Shown piece by piece: positions 38,914-49,049 of a DNA stretch of 64,000 nucleotides. The DNA is taken from the NCBI RefSeq assembly GCF_013394855.1, contig NZ_JABMLK010000002.1, forward strand, positions 1,054,001 to 1,118,000, written 5' to 3'. Within the stretch, counting starts at the first letter, position 1; each line of letters opens with the position of its first letter. The position numbers and the translations under genes are program-made. The stretch is from Limnobaculum xujianqingii. Its GTDB lineage: Bacteria; Pseudomonadota; Gammaproteobacteria; Enterobacterales; Enterobacteriaceae. The notes beneath the pieces were generated by a model. It was not told the origin of the DNA. It ran no database searches and was given only the letters and a program-made list of their open reading frames with translations.

Positions 38914-39849
38914 CTATTCCAGATTAGGACGCCGATCGATATTGGTGAGAAAGTCGGCAATCTTTTCATCATTACGTTTAAATAATGAAACAATTTCCCG
39001 AACTGCTTTGCCTGTGTGCTCATGATGACTCCAGGCCAGAGAGAGTGGAGAGGGTTGGCGCTTATTTTCAACTTCCTTCGTTACTAGCTGACCGTTATCA
39101 ATAAAACGCTGACACAAGTTTTTAGGTAGAAAACCGATACCCATCCCTTGTAAATGGCACTCCAGTTTAGTGTGTAAATCCGGAACTTTAATCTCTTTCT
39201 GACCGGGAAGTAGCCAGGCTACCCGTTTAGTGAGTTTGAGAGAAGTATCTTCAATATTGATTGCCGGATAGGCGCGCAACATGTTATCGGTAAGGATTCC
39301 ATTTCTTTTGGCCAATGGATGACTGGGAGAGAGGACAAACACCCAACTCACATCGCCAAAGGGTAGCAGTCGAATGGTATTGGAAAGCGATTCTGAACCA
39401 GTAACGCCAATTGCGAGTTGAAAATCATCATGCAGCATGGCATCCCAGACTCCCATATAAACCTGACGTGAAAGTCGGAATTGAGTAAAAGGAAAACGCT
39501 GGTGTAGCCAACTAAGCAGTTTTGCTGCGGCGCTGGCGTTATACAGCAGGTTATTTACTACCAGATTAACCTGACGCTCAACACCATCATTGATTTGATT
39601 AAGCTCATCCGGCATACCATCTATCCAACTCAACCATTGATGGCAGCGCTCCAGCAGATGATTACCTGCCGGGGTCAGAGAAACGGTACGAGTAGTACGC
39701 AAAAATAGCTGGGTGCCCAGACTCTCTTCCAGCATCTTGATGCGATAGCTGATTGCAGCAGGAGTTTTATGCAGATTCTCTGCTGCTTTGGAGAAACTTT
39801 TGCTTTCAGCCACTTTAATAAACGTTCGTAATGTTTCCTGATCGAGCAT
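38914..39849 (-). CDS. allS: LysR-family regulator AllS
   Basis: The 311-residue protein has an N-terminal LysR winged helix ([22 protein letters not shown], then [14 protein letters not shown]) and a periplasmic-binding-like effector domain with [18 protein letters not shown] and [17 protein letters not shown]. These match E. coli AllS (308 residues) closely. AllS activates the allantoin/oxamate branch genes in E. coli when allantoin is the nitrogen source. The start lies inside the last codons of ylbF with a 35-bp overlap, so it is the last gene of the same operon here. Confidence 0.93.
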   Translation of the reverse strand: MLDQETLRTFIKVAESKSFSKAAENLHKTPAAISYRIKMLEESLGTQLFLRTTRTVSLTPAGNHLLERCHQWLSWIDGMPDELNQINDGVERQVNLVVNNLLYNASAAAKLLSWLHQRFPFTQFRLSRQVYMGVWDAMLHDDFQLAIGVTGSESLSNTIRLLPFGDVSWVFVLSPSHPLAKRNGILTDNMLRAYPAINIEDTSLKLTKRVAWLLPGQKEIKVPDLHTKLECHLQGMGIGFLPKNLCQRFIDNGQLVTKEVENKRQPSPLSLAWSHHEHTGKAVREIVSLFKRNDEKIADFLTNIDRRPNLE

Positions 39850-40687
39850 AACAAAGATCCTTCTGGAAGTTTAACCTGAGCCAGCAAAGTGCAATGTGCA
39901 TACCTAGCAGAGTATCCGCACCTGAAGTGTGACCATGCTGTAATACCTTATCTACAGCGTGTTTTGTCATGGGGGAAGAACGAGCTAAACAGTGTAATAA
40001 ATGCGTTAGGGATGATGAGTAATGCCCGAGTGTAGCATGATGTAAATAACAAGCACTGACTTCAGTGGTTAATAAACTTAACGCTTTTATTGAACTATCA
40101 ATTAGTAGCCGCTGTGGTAAATAGTTCGCTGATTCCGGGATACAGTGCAAAATAGCCATTGCTCCAATTAACATATCGTCACCACTGGGGGTTAGGCCGG
40201 GCCCCAGCCCAATGATAGATAGCCAGTGAGGTGATTGCCCCTGAAACCAGTTAGTCAGTTGTTGATGAATATCAGCGATCAAAGGAGAAGAAGTAGACAC
40301 CGCTTTATTCAGGTTGCCCAATAATCCCGTAGAATGAGTTTTGCTAAGTAAGAGTATTGATAAGTTGTGCCAAACGGCAGGCGATAGAATCGGGAGGCGT
40401 AATCTTATATAGCGTTGGGGGAAAATGGTAAAGCCGTATGGAGTGCAGAGCCTGTCTCGCTGCATAGTGAGAGGATCGCCGACTTTCAATTGTTGATATA
40501 GTTGGTCAAAATCCTCCGTGCGTAATAGCCATCCCATAGGACTGAAGCCATGTCCATAACGATGCAGAGTTAATAGCTCACCTTTGGTGTTTTGCAAATT
40601 GATCGCCTGACTGAAGCGACTATGGCAGGTCAACTTATCGGGTTGTAATGGAGAAAAGGCACTGACTGCCAGAGTGAAACGAGGCAT
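39815..40687 (-). CDS. ylbF: YlbF/AllH, oxamate carbamoyltransferase component (DUF2877)
   Basis: The 290-residue DUF2877 protein starts at the ATG at 40687, with GGGAGA upstream; a longer frame start at 40753 would overlap ylbE. It contains the conserved stretch [22 protein letters not shown] and, near the C-terminus, [13 protein letters not shown]. In E. coli, FdrA, YlbE and YlbF (AllF, AllG, AllH) together form the oxamate carbamoyltransferase that splits oxalurate to oxamate and carbamoyl phosphate. The gene order matches that set. The individual role of this subunit is not known to me. Confidence 0.9.
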   Translation of the reverse strand: MPRFTLAVSAFSPLQPDKLTCHSRFSQAINLQNTKGELLTLHRYGHGFSPMGWLLRTEDFDQLYQQLKVGDPLTMQRDRLCTPYGFTIFPQRYIRLRLPILSPAVWHNLSILLLSKTHSTGLLGNLNKAVSTSSPLIADIHQQLTNWFQGQSPHWLSIIGLGPGLTPSGDDMLIGAMAILHCIPESANYLPQRLLIDSSIKALSLLTTEVSACYLHHATLGHYSSSLTHLLHCLARSSPMTKHAVDKVLQHGHTSGADTLLGMHIALCWLRLNFQKDLCYARSGNITNVY

Positions 40688-40745
40688 ATTGATTTCTCCC
40701 ATACCGGATGCCCTGAGACATCCGGTAAAGATAGTGTTACCGCAG

Positions 40746-42011
40746 CTATTCAACCTGAATGTTCATCGATTCTGCTAAGGCCTCCAGAGCAAGCTCAAAG
40801 CAGGGTAGCGGTGCGCGTACCGTTCCGGCGCCTACCTGACCAACGCCAGCTTCTTTATGAGCAATACCGGTATTGATTAATGGGGTAATTCCGGTTTCCA
40901 CAACCCGACGAATATCCAAACCTACACAAGCTCCCTGAAAGTTCCACGATGGAATTTGCAGTAACGGATTATGTTGTAAGTATATTTCGCTCATTTCTTC
41001 CGAAGTTTCCTGAGCTGCCTCCATTCCGCCAGCACCAACAAACCGGGTAACGCCAGGCGCGGCAATCATCGCTGCACCGCCCACACCAAAGGTTTCGGTA
41101 ATGGCGCTGTCACCGATATCAGGGTTAGCATCATGTTGACTAAAACCGGTAAAGAACAGTCCCTGAGGTGTATTGACCGGAGCTGTAAACCAGCGGTCAC
41201 CTAATCCACTAACCCGAATGCCAAAATCACGACCGTTACGAGTCATGGCGGTAACGATGGAGCCTGCTTTGATATCAGCAGCGGCATCCATCACTGCTTT
41301 ACAGTAAGCCATTGCCAGATTGAGAAAGAATTGATCGGTTACGCTAAGGAATTGCAACACTTCACTCAAACGTGTTTTATCACCTTCCTGGCAGGCGATA
41401 GAAGGCGCCAGAATTCTCATCAGCAATGCCGATGCGGCAATATTGCGTTGGTGAAATTCGTCTCCCATGGTGATGGCCTGCGCCATCAGTGAATTGAGAT
41501 CGACACCATCCTCCATTTCACTCAATGCTTGTTGTAGTACCGGAGCCAGAGTATCGCGCATCCAGCGTAAGCGCCGTTGTACATCATCACCATAGGCACC
41601 AAAACGCATCACTTTACCAATACCCTCATTCAGATTGCAGTAAGCGGTATTGCCATGAATTCTGTTTTTTACTTCAACAACCGGCATATTGGCTGAAGTG
41701 ATCCCTCCCATTGGCCCTACGGCATTGACATGGTGGCAAGGGATAAATTTAATTTCTCCCTTCTCCAGCAGGTTTAGCGCCTGTTGTTCATTCTCTGCCC
41801 AGCCTTCAAACAGGCTGGCTCCAATACAAGCCCCACGCATTGGCCCGGTCATATCTTGCCATTGAATGGGAGGTCCGGCGTGCAGCAGTACTTTTCCCTG
41901 AGTCAGCTCAGGAATAACCTCGCGAGCAGGGCGTACACCAACCCAGTATGGGCGGGCTTCTTTAATACGTTCAATAATGGCGGCATTGGCCTCAGAAATA
42001 GATGCATACAT
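40746..42011 (-). CDS. ylbE: YlbE/AllG, oxamate carbamoyltransferase component (DUF1116)
   Basis: The 421-residue cytoplasmic protein is a DUF1116 member (E. coli YlbE 419). Typical stretches are HAGPPIQWQDMTGPMRGACIGA, GPMGGITSANMPV, GEDF-like TAMTRNGRDFGIRVSG and SDSAITETFGVGG-like DSAITETFGVGGAAM. It works with FdrA and YlbF in oxalurate cleavage. It lies 31 bp after fdrA on the same strand. Confidence 0.93.
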   Translation of the reverse strand: MYASISEANAAIIERIKEARPYWVGVRPAREVIPELTQGKVLLHAGPPIQWQDMTGPMRGACIGASLFEGWAENEQQALNLLEKGEIKFIPCHHVNAVGPMGGITSANMPVVEVKNRIHGNTAYCNLNEGIGKVMRFGAYGDDVQRRLRWMRDTLAPVLQQALSEMEDGVDLNSLMAQAITMGDEFHQRNIAASALLMRILAPSIACQEGDKTRLSEVLQFLSVTDQFFLNLAMAYCKAVMDAAADIKAGSIVTAMTRNGRDFGIRVSGLGDRWFTAPVNTPQGLFFTGFSQHDANPDIGDSAITETFGVGGAAMIAAPGVTRFVGAGGMEAAQETSEEMSEIYLQHNPLLQIPSWNFQGACVGLDIRRVVETGITPLINTGIAHKEAGVGQVGAGTVRAPLPCFELALEALAESMNIQVE

Positions 42012-42042
42012 AATTCGGTACCTTCTTATTAATTCGATGTCA

Positions 42043-43710
42043 TTAATTTAATTTTTTCAGCAGGGCGGCCAGATGTTGATTGCCACCAGCAACAGGAGCC
42101 CACTGGTAATGAACAACCGGGCAACCGGAGGTCTGTAAGTCTTGAGCGAAGCTACGCAGACCGGCATTAATCACTTTTACCCCTTGCAGCAATGGAGGTA
42201 TTGCGTTTTGCTGATGAGATGGCTGGCGGGTTATCAGATGATGTGCCAACAATACTGCTTCTTGCAGGGTATTCATCACCACAATATCGCCATTGATTAG
42301 GGCATCAATTTGTTCTGCACGCGGTTGAGGATCTTGCTGGGTTCCGGTAACTGTCGCTATCACCACTAAAGGATGCTGGTTTTTCCGGGCGGCCCGAACC
42401 TGATTGACTGCTTCGACAACGGCGAAAGCCGGATCGTCACAGGCGCCATAGCCCAATACCACATCTAACAGCAACACACCCACTTCAGGTTGGTTTGCCA
42501 GTTTCAGGATTTCTAATGAGCGAGTTGTAGGGTCAATCATCGGGTGTGGGCGACCCACTGTATATGCGTCATCTCCCAGATCGATCAGTTTATGTCCTTG
42601 TGCATTAAGCATAATGCCTTGGTGGTGATGTTTATCTGTTTCTGCTCCGATCTGATCTGCCAGCAGCATTGCCGCTTCAGCGGCTAATGTTCCCCCCGCG
42701 TACAGACCAAGAATTTTTCTTTCTGCTACATTGGGTTGATTAGTGGCGATTTCCTCCACATTTGCCAGCATCACTGTTAACTGTGCAGCTTCTGCCAGAG
42801 AACTGGCCAGCCATACGTTGCCTTCATGACGTTTTTCTGGCCTGGAGCCTAAAAACAGGGCGACTACCGGTTTGGCAATGGATTTCATTGCTGCCAGCAC
42901 TTTCAGACGAACGCTTTCTGCCGGTGGTTTGGAGACAAAAGCCAGAACTTTGCTCTGGTTATCTGCTGCCAGCATCTCAAGAGCGCTCAGTGCGCTGATT
43001 CCACCAACTTCTGCACTCAGATCGCGTCCGCCCAAACCTAATGCATGGGTTACGCCCTGATGTAGTAATGCAATCTGTGAGGTGAGTTCCTGAATGCCGG
43101 TGCCTGATGCACCGATTACGCCAATACTGCCTTTAGGCAAAACATTGGCAAATGCCAGAGGCGCGCCAGCCACCATGGCGGTACCGCAGTCTGGCCCCAT
43201 CACTAACAGTCCTTTGGAACGGGCACTTTTTTTCAGCGCAATCTCTTGCTCAAGAGGAACGTTATCGGAAAACAGCATGACATTTTTACCGTCATCTAAC
43301 CCTTGTTGTGCCAGCTCAGCGGCGTATTCACCGGCAATGGAGATAAGCAGCAGGTTGGCATCGGGCATTTTTTGCAGTGAGCTTTCCCAACGGCGTGCCT
43401 TTTGCAGATGTTGTCCTCCACTCTGACCTTGAGCGATGGAATTTAACTCGTTTTCCAGTGAGGTACGGATAACATCGACAATTTCCGGCATCTCTTCATG
43501 GGTACGAATAGCTGCACATATATCGTTTGGGGTTGCAGTAGCGAAGTCTGAATGCCAGAAGCCCGTAGCTTCTAACAGCGCCTTATTTGCCGGAGTACCC
43601 ATCATCACAGAGACTTCATCTACTCCCTGAGAAGCGCTTAATTTTCGGGAGATCAGCATCAGGCTAACGGAATCCTGAAAGCTCCCTTTTTTTACGAAAG
43701 CGTAAATCAT
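42043..43710 (-). CDS. fdrA: FdrA/AllF, oxamate carbamoyltransferase component (acyl-CoA synthetase-like)
   Basis: The 555-residue protein has the same length as E. coli FdrA. It has a succinyl-CoA synthetase alpha-like fold, visible as VMGPDCGTAMV, GVIGASGTGIQELTSQIA and GLGGRDLSAEVGG, and a C-terminal part resembling the beta-subunit end (LLLDVVLGYGACDDPA). It has no role in CoA chemistry that is established; with YlbE and YlbF it forms the oxamate carbamoyltransferase. Its start overlaps the MFS gene stop by four bases, so the transporter and enzyme are co-translated. Confidence 0.94.
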   Translation of the reverse strand: MIYAFVKKGSFQDSVSLMLISRKLSASQGVDEVSVMMGTPANKALLEATGFWHSDFATATPNDICAAIRTHEEMPEIVDVIRTSLENELNSIAQGQSGGQHLQKARRWESSLQKMPDANLLLISIAGEYAAELAQQGLDDGKNVMLFSDNVPLEQEIALKKSARSKGLLVMGPDCGTAMVAGAPLAFANVLPKGSIGVIGASGTGIQELTSQIALLHQGVTHALGLGGRDLSAEVGGISALSALEMLAADNQSKVLAFVSKPPAESVRLKVLAAMKSIAKPVVALFLGSRPEKRHEGNVWLASSLAEAAQLTVMLANVEEIATNQPNVAERKILGLYAGGTLAAEAAMLLADQIGAETDKHHHQGIMLNAQGHKLIDLGDDAYTVGRPHPMIDPTTRSLEILKLANQPEVGVLLLDVVLGYGACDDPAFAVVEAVNQVRAARKNQHPLVVIATVTGTQQDPQPRAEQIDALINGDIVVMNTLQEAVLLAHHLITRQPSHQQNAIPPLLQGVKVINAGLRSFAQDLQTSGCPVVHYQWAPVAGGNQHLAALLKKLN

Positions 43711-44948
43711 TGTGTTACCTCAGATTGTTTCTTTTCTTTTAAGAACAACATGCCAATTAAACCGATGACCAACAGAATGGCAGAGAGATAAAAACCAGAA
43801 GCCAGACTACCGGTAATATCACGGGCGGCGCCGGTAATGATTGGAGCCAGAATGGAGGAACTCATGCCGATAAAGTTGAACAGGCCGAATGCGGTACTGT
43901 AGTTATTTTCATCGACGCTATCGGCAACCAACGCCACCAATACCGGATCGAGAGCCAGCTTGCCGACCAGACCATAAATGCACAGAGCGATCACTACGCC
44001 AGTCATACTTGGCATCCAGACAATGGATAGCAGGCTCAGAGTGGCAAGGGGAACCAGAATCAGAATTAGTGGTTTGCGTTTACCTAAACGATCGGAAATA
44101 GAGGAGAACAATAAGGCTCCCGGAATGGAGATCCAGGCAACTAATGAAGAGATAAAGCCGGTTTCGTTGCCCGGAATCCCGCGTTCACTTTGCAAATAGT
44201 AGGGGAGCCAGGTCAGAATGACGAAGAATCCAAACAGGCTGCAAAATACCATCAGGTAAACGCGCAATAAGTTACGGTTTTTCAACAGATCGCTGAGTTT
44301 ACCTTTTTTAACCGGTACACCATCGGCACTGATTTGCGCTTTCTTTTTCTCTTTAATAAAAAACCAGATAGCTAAGCCAGTTAAAATACTTGGGATGGCC
44401 ATCACATAAAATGGCATACGCCAGCTGTAACCCTGATCGTAAACCAGCCAACTGGAGGACATCAGACCCAAGGCAATACCAAACGCCATACCGCTATTAA
44501 TAATGGCACTACCAAGAGAGCGATACTTTTTTGGAATCTGTTCAGAAGAAAGGCCATATTGGGGGCCATAATAGGTGCCTTCTCCTGCACCGGTTACCAC
44601 CCGGGCAAATAATAACGTTGTCCAGCTTTTTGCCCAGCCGGTAACAGCGGTAAATGCGCCAAATAGTAGGAAGCCTGGAACCAGTACCTTTTTCTTACCG
44701 ATTTTGTCACCCAAAACCCCTGCAGGAACTTGTAATAGAGCATAAGAGAAATAGAATACTGAATTCAGAATACCGAGTTGAGTTCCGGTTAAACTAAACT
44801 CTTTTTCTAATTCCCCCATGACAGGATTTAATATTGTTCGGTCAGCATACATAAATATCCAACCTAACCAGAATAGAAAAATAGTTACCCACCATGCAGG
44901 TATTCCGGTTTTTTGTGGTGTTGCCACATCATTGACTGAGTCTGACAT
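43707..44948 (-). CDS. MFS transporter of the anion:cation symporter type, probably for an allantoin-pathway intermediate
   Basis: The 413-residue protein has twelve membrane segments and the MFS loop motif GDKIGKKKVLVPG between helices 2 and 3, then a second copy (SDRLGKRKPLIL) in the C-terminal half. It resembles the ACS family of organic anion carriers (FMYADRTILNPVMGELEKEF). As first gene of the fdrA-ylbE-ylbF-allS unit, it probably imports a substrate such as oxalurate, allantoate or ureidoglycolate. E. coli has a different arrangement, without an MFS gene directly joined to fdrA. Confidence 0.85.
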   Translation of the reverse strand: MSDSVNDVATPQKTGIPAWWVTIFLFWLGWIFMYADRTILNPVMGELEKEFSLTGTQLGILNSVFYFSYALLQVPAGVLGDKIGKKKVLVPGFLLFGAFTAVTGWAKSWTTLLFARVVTGAGEGTYYGPQYGLSSEQIPKKYRSLGSAIINSGMAFGIALGLMSSSWLVYDQGYSWRMPFYVMAIPSILTGLAIWFFIKEKKKAQISADGVPVKKGKLSDLLKNRNLLRVYLMVFCSLFGFFVILTWLPYYLQSERGIPGNETGFISSLVAWISIPGALLFSSISDRLGKRKPLILILVPLATLSLLSIVWMPSMTGVVIALCIYGLVGKLALDPVLVALVADSVDENNYSTAFGLFNFIGMSSSILAPIITGAARDITGSLASGFYLSAILLVIGLIGMLFLKEKKQSEVTQ

Positions 44949-45310
44949 ATATATACTCCATGTTTTAATATTATTTAACCTATTTAATAGTCATATTTAT
45001 TTTTTCGATTAATAAATTTATGACGCTGTGTAAAACAGGTTCTGTCAGGGAAACTATATGAATTATTGATACTTTCAGGTGAAGTACGTCACATTTATTT
45101 TATTGTGAGGTAATTTTATTTATTGGTGTTTTTATTATTAAAAAATTTTTAAAAGTGATTTATTAAATAAATTTAAATAAAGTGACCGATGTTGTATTTA
45201 ATTATAAAAGACTTTTTTGGTTATTAATTAATTTCTATCGGGATCACATTTTGTTTTTATATTAAATATATTTTCTCTGTCTGGAATTATTTCTGGTTAT
45301 GAGGGTTTAA
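44949..45310. other. Divergent promoter region of the oxamate cluster
   Basis: These 362 bp are very AT-rich and separate the MFS-fdrA operon from the carbamate kinase gene. They should hold both promoters and an AllS-binding site. I do not know the AllS consensus well enough to mark it. No ORF is supported. Confidence 0.5.
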
Positions 45311-46237
45311 ATGAAAAAGACATTAGTGATTGCATTAGGCGGCAATGCATTATTACAACGAGGCGAAGTATTATCTGCCCAGAATCAATATAAAAACATT
45401 GAGCAAGTCGCCAGCGTTGTTGCTGCACTTGTAGCAAAATACCGGATAGTTATTGTGCATGGTAACGGCCCGCAGGTGGGTTTATTAGCACTACAAAATC
45501 AGGCCTGCGATCTGGCTCCTCCATATCCATTAGATATTTTGGTGGCGGAAACTCAGGGGATGCTGGGTTATATGATCGCTCAAACATTGGGGAAAATGCT
45601 GAACATGCCGGCTATCAGCAGTTTATTAACGCGTATTGAGGTTGATCCAACAGATATTGCTTTTAACGATCCCAGTAAACTTATTGGTCCGGTTTACCAG
45701 CCCTCACAGGAACAGGAGCTGGTGGCTAATTATGGCTATAGGATGAAGCGAGACGGGGAATATTTACGTCGGGTCGTTGCTTCCCCCAGGCCGCAGCGTG
45801 TACTGGAAATAGATGCAATTCGTCATTTGTTGTCTCAGGGAAATGTGGTGATTTGTGGCGGTGGTGGTGGCATACCTGTGGCTCACGATGAACAGGGTTT
45901 TGTTGGCGTGGAAGCCGTGATAGATAAAGATTTAGCCGCGTCGCTACTGGCAAAAGAGCTACATGCTGAATACTTGATGATATTAACGGATGCCGATGCG
46001 GTATATCAGAATTGGGGAACGCCACAGGCTCGGGCTCTACGTAACGTAACGGTAGAAACCTTACGCCCGTTTGCCGCACCCGATGGTTCTATGGGGCCTA
46101 AAGCCCAGGCCGTCATTGAATTTGTCGAACAGACGGGAAAAACAGCTTTTATTGGTGCTTTGAAAGATGCCGCGGACATTTTAAAGGGAAATAAAGGAAC
46201 AAAAGTAATCAGTACACAGGAAGCGATGGTGAGTTAA
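45311..46237 (+). CDS. arcC: Carbamate kinase (AllK/YbcF-like)
   Basis: The 308-residue enzyme transfers phosphate from carbamoyl phosphate to ADP, giving ATP, ammonia and CO2. It starts TLVIALGGNALLQRGE and has VIVHGNGPQVGLLALQ, VICGGGGGIPVA and LMILTDADAVYQNWG, all typical of the amino acid kinase fold of ArcC. Location divergent from fdrA matches its E. coli counterpart ybcF (allK), which lies next to the ylbEF-fdrA genes. It completes oxalurate fermentation by recovering ATP. Confidence 0.94.
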   Translation: MKKTLVIALGGNALLQRGEVLSAQNQYKNIEQVASVVAALVAKYRIVIVHGNGPQVGLLALQNQACDLAPPYPLDILVAETQGMLGYMIAQTLGKMLNMPAISSLLTRIEVDPTDIAFNDPSKLIGPVYQPSQEQELVANYGYRMKRDGEYLRRVVASPRPQRVLEIDAIRHLLSQGNVVICGGGGGIPVAHDEQGFVGVEAVIDKDLAASLLAKELHAEYLMILTDADAVYQNWGTPQARALRNVTVETLRPFAAPDGSMGPKAQAVIEFVEQTGKTAFIGALKDAADILKGNKGTKVISTQEAMVS

Positions 46238-46248
46238 CCAATGATTCT

Positions 46249-46289
46249 TGCCGCATTATTCTTATGCCAAAAGGATGAATAATGCGGCA
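46249..46289. terminator. Terminator between carbamate kinase and rarD
   Basis: TGCCGCATTATTC (46249-46261) pairs perfectly with GAATAATGCGGCA (46277-46289). It lies between convergent genes and can act on both. Confidence 0.65.
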
Positions 46290-46305
46290 GGAGGTTCTGT
46301 TCAGG

Positions 46306-47235
46306 CTAAAACGCTTCCGGTTTTGATTGATTGTTCTGCATGGCAAGAGCTCCGCGTCGTCTCTGCAAGATCCACCCCTTAAGTAACCCCGACATACAAA
46401 ACAGCAATCCAATCCAAATCAAAGTAAAGCTTACGCCTTTCACTTTATCGAAAGCCTCATTGAACAAGAAAATCGCCAGTAAGAACTGAATGGTGGGTTC
46501 AATATATTGCGATAATCCAATCACGGTTAAGGTGGTGCGTTTAATTGCGGCAGCGAAAAAGAGTAAAGGCAGCAGGGTGACTGGAGCCGTCAGGGCATAA
46601 TAAATGCGGGTTGTTATATCGGCATCGGTTAATACACTTTCCCCGCTGGTTGATAACCAGATGGTTAAACCAATGGAGACGGGAAACAGCCACAGAGTTT
46701 CAACGGTAAGGGCAGTAATAATGTCAAAACGGATAAACTTACGAATCAGGCCATACAGGGCAAAAGCGCTGCCCATAATTAAAGCTAACACCGGCAACTG
46801 ACCGTATTGCCAGAGTTGATAACTGACACCGGCAAAAGCAAACAGCACTGCCAGTTTCTGGCTGAGGCTCAGCCGTTCATGCAAAAAAATCATGCCCAGC
46901 AAAATAGAGAACAGTGGATTAATAAAGTAGCCAAGACTGGCGGCTAAAACCTGATCGTGGGTAATAGCGTAAGTAAAAGTACACCAGGATATAGCCATAA
47001 TGCTGGTACTCAACAGGCAAAATAACAGGGAGCGCTTATCCTGCCAGACCTCTCGCCAACGGGTACGTTGTTTTATCAAAGGACGAACTAACAATAACAG
47101 AGGAAGAGACCATAAAACCCGTTGAGCCAGCATTTCAAGGGGTTCGGCACCGGGCAACAGGCGATAAAACAGTGGGGTAATGCCCCACAGTATAAACGAG
47201 AAGATTGCCAGCGCGGCCCCAGACCTGACTATCAT
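46306..47235 (-). CDS. rarD: RarD-like EamA-family inner membrane transporter
   Basis: The 309-residue protein from the ATG at 47235 has ten membrane segments. It shows the RarD stretches FILWGITPLFYRLL, QRVLWSLPLLLL, AASLGYFINPLFSILLGMIFLHERLS and LSQYIEPTIQFLLA. RarD proteins are EamA/DMT-type carriers of unknown substrate; the 'chloramphenicol sensitive' label is historical. A frame start 15 codons upstream is less likely because AGGA precedes the chosen ATG. Confidence 0.88.
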   Translation of the reverse strand: MIVRSGAALAIFSFILWGITPLFYRLLPGAEPLEMLAQRVLWSLPLLLLVRPLIKQRTRWREVWQDKRSLLFCLLSTSIMAISWCTFTYAITHDQVLAASLGYFINPLFSILLGMIFLHERLSLSQKLAVLFAFAGVSYQLWQYGQLPVLALIMGSAFALYGLIRKFIRFDIITALTVETLWLFPVSIGLTIWLSTSGESVLTDADITTRIYYALTAPVTLLPLLFFAAAIKRTTLTVIGLSQYIEPTIQFLLAIFLFNEAFDKVKGVSFTLIWIGLLFCMSGLLKGWILQRRRGALAMQNNQSKPEAF

Positions 47236-47369
47236 AGTGCCGATGTCCTGCTTTAAACGGGTGATGAAGTTATGATACACCGGTATAAAACAGAGATATA
47301 GCAGACTAAATCAAGAAAAACGCCATATATCAGAGAGTTCTGCTATATAGCGTAGAGTGGTTAGAGAAA

Positions 47370-48800
47370 TTAGCCAACTAACTGTTCAGCGTAGCGGAAC
47401 AGTGCCTTAAGTTGAGAGACTTTATCTGCATTATCACTGTGCAGTTGAGCCAGTTGTTCAATTTTGGCAACGTACTTCTCCAGGCGCTCCGGACTTAACA
47501 TCTCCTGACGATGTGCTAACCAACGGCGCTGTTCTGCATCATCCAGAGTTTTAGGATAGTTGCGGGCGCGGTAGCGGAACAACAGGGTTTCCAGTCGGTT
47601 ATCATTAAAGGCCAGAGTTAGTGCCGGCAGATTTTCTGGTTTAGTTTTCTGGATTATGCCAATGGCCGCGCGATCCGCATCGCTGAAGAAGCCGTCATAT
47701 AATCGACCATCCACATCAGTTGGCGGCGTAAACGGCGTAGCTTCGCTATAGATAGCAATCACTTTTTCCCGCAGATCCGGGCTCTGACGTAGTAATTGAA
47801 GATTGGCCAGACAGCGTTGACGATCGATACCCAAACGGTCGGCATTTTCCGGCAGTAGCGTTTTGGCCGGGGCTAACACCGGACACTTATTGGTATGGAC
47901 CAGTTTTAACGGAACCGGTGGCTCACCCTCACCAAGTTCATCACGACGGGTGTAGAGGCGTGCACGTAATGTATCAGCATCCAGCTCCAGCAATGGTGTC
48001 ATATCACCGGCTAAATCACAGACAATCACCGCGTTATTGTTATCCGGATGCCAGGCCAGTGGTGCAATCCAACTGGTATTTCCCCGCAACGCTCCAAACA
48101 TGCCGGACACATGAACCAGCGGAGTCATTTCGGCAATATCAATCAGATTAGCGACTTTGCGCTTATTTCTTAGCTGGTACAGATAGTCAAACAGCTTCGG
48201 CTGGGCTTGTTTTACCAGCTTCGCCATAGCAATAGTGGCGTAAACATCGGACATTGCATCATGAGCGTGGGTATGTTCCACACCGTTGGCTTTGGTGAGG
48301 TGTTCCAGCTTAAAACTGGGTAAGCCATCGTCATTCAATGGCCATTGAATACTATCAGGACGCAGGGCATAACAAGCCCGCATAACATCCAGCAGATCCC
48401 AGCGAGAATTGCCATTTTGCCAGCTGTAAGCGTAAGGATCGTAGAAGTTGCGGTAAAAAATATTCCGGCTCACTTCATCATCAAAGCGAATATTGTTGTA
48501 ACCCAAAATACAGGTATTCGGGGTACTGAAACTATCGTGAATCTGACGGGCAAACTCCGCTTCAACCATGCCTTTACTAATAGCTTCCTGAGGCGTAATA
48601 CCGGTAATCATTACTGCATCAGGATCGGGCAGGTAGTCATCCGCTGGCTTACAATAAATGACTAATGGTTCAGCAGTAATATTGAAATCACTGTCGGTAC
48701 GGATGCCGGCAAATTGAGCAGGACGATCGTAGGATGGACTAATACCGAAAGTTTCATAGTCATGAACGTAAAAAGTTGGCTGGTCTGCTGGGTTTTTCAT
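47370..48800 (-). CDS. sbcB: Exodeoxyribonuclease I
   Basis: ExoI degrades single-stranded DNA 3' to 5' and takes part in mismatch repair and recombination control. The protein has 476 residues from the ATG at 48800 (E. coli 475). The frame extends 25 codons further up, but family members start near the DEDD domain. The exonuclease motifs are YVHDYETFG, GYNNIRFDDEV and AHDAMSDVYA. The SH3-like and helical C-terminal domains follow (LVHVSGMFGA, RARNYPKTLDDAEQ). Upstream of it is the potassium channel gene, in the opposite direction. Confidence 0.96.
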   Translation of the reverse strand: MKNPADQPTFYVHDYETFGISPSYDRPAQFAGIRTDSDFNITAEPLVIYCKPADDYLPDPDAVMITGITPQEAISKGMVEAEFARQIHDSFSTPNTCILGYNNIRFDDEVSRNIFYRNFYDPYAYSWQNGNSRWDLLDVMRACYALRPDSIQWPLNDDGLPSFKLEHLTKANGVEHTHAHDAMSDVYATIAMAKLVKQAQPKLFDYLYQLRNKRKVANLIDIAEMTPLVHVSGMFGALRGNTSWIAPLAWHPDNNNAVIVCDLAGDMTPLLELDADTLRARLYTRRDELGEGEPPVPLKLVHTNKCPVLAPAKTLLPENADRLGIDRQRCLANLQLLRQSPDLREKVIAIYSEATPFTPPTDVDGRLYDGFFSDADRAAIGIIQKTKPENLPALTLAFNDNRLETLLFRYRARNYPKTLDDAEQRRWLAHRQEMLSPERLEKYVAKIEQLAQLHSDNADKVSQLKALFRYAEQLVG

Positions 48801-49049
48801 CTTACGAATAGTCTTTAGTTGTCTGCCGGTTATCTGATTTCTGGTTGGTAAGGATAACATCAAAAGCTGAATCAATCGGCAGATTTTATCGGTGGCGAAT
48901 TAATGTTGCGAGAAAGCCCGAGCTTATTGGTGTTATAAGCATTCAATCAAAGAATAATTGTTGTTATTGATATAATTACAATGATTAATTAAATGATATA
49001 ACTGACTACATTATCTGTTTTAGTTCCATCACTATGGTTGGTACATTTT

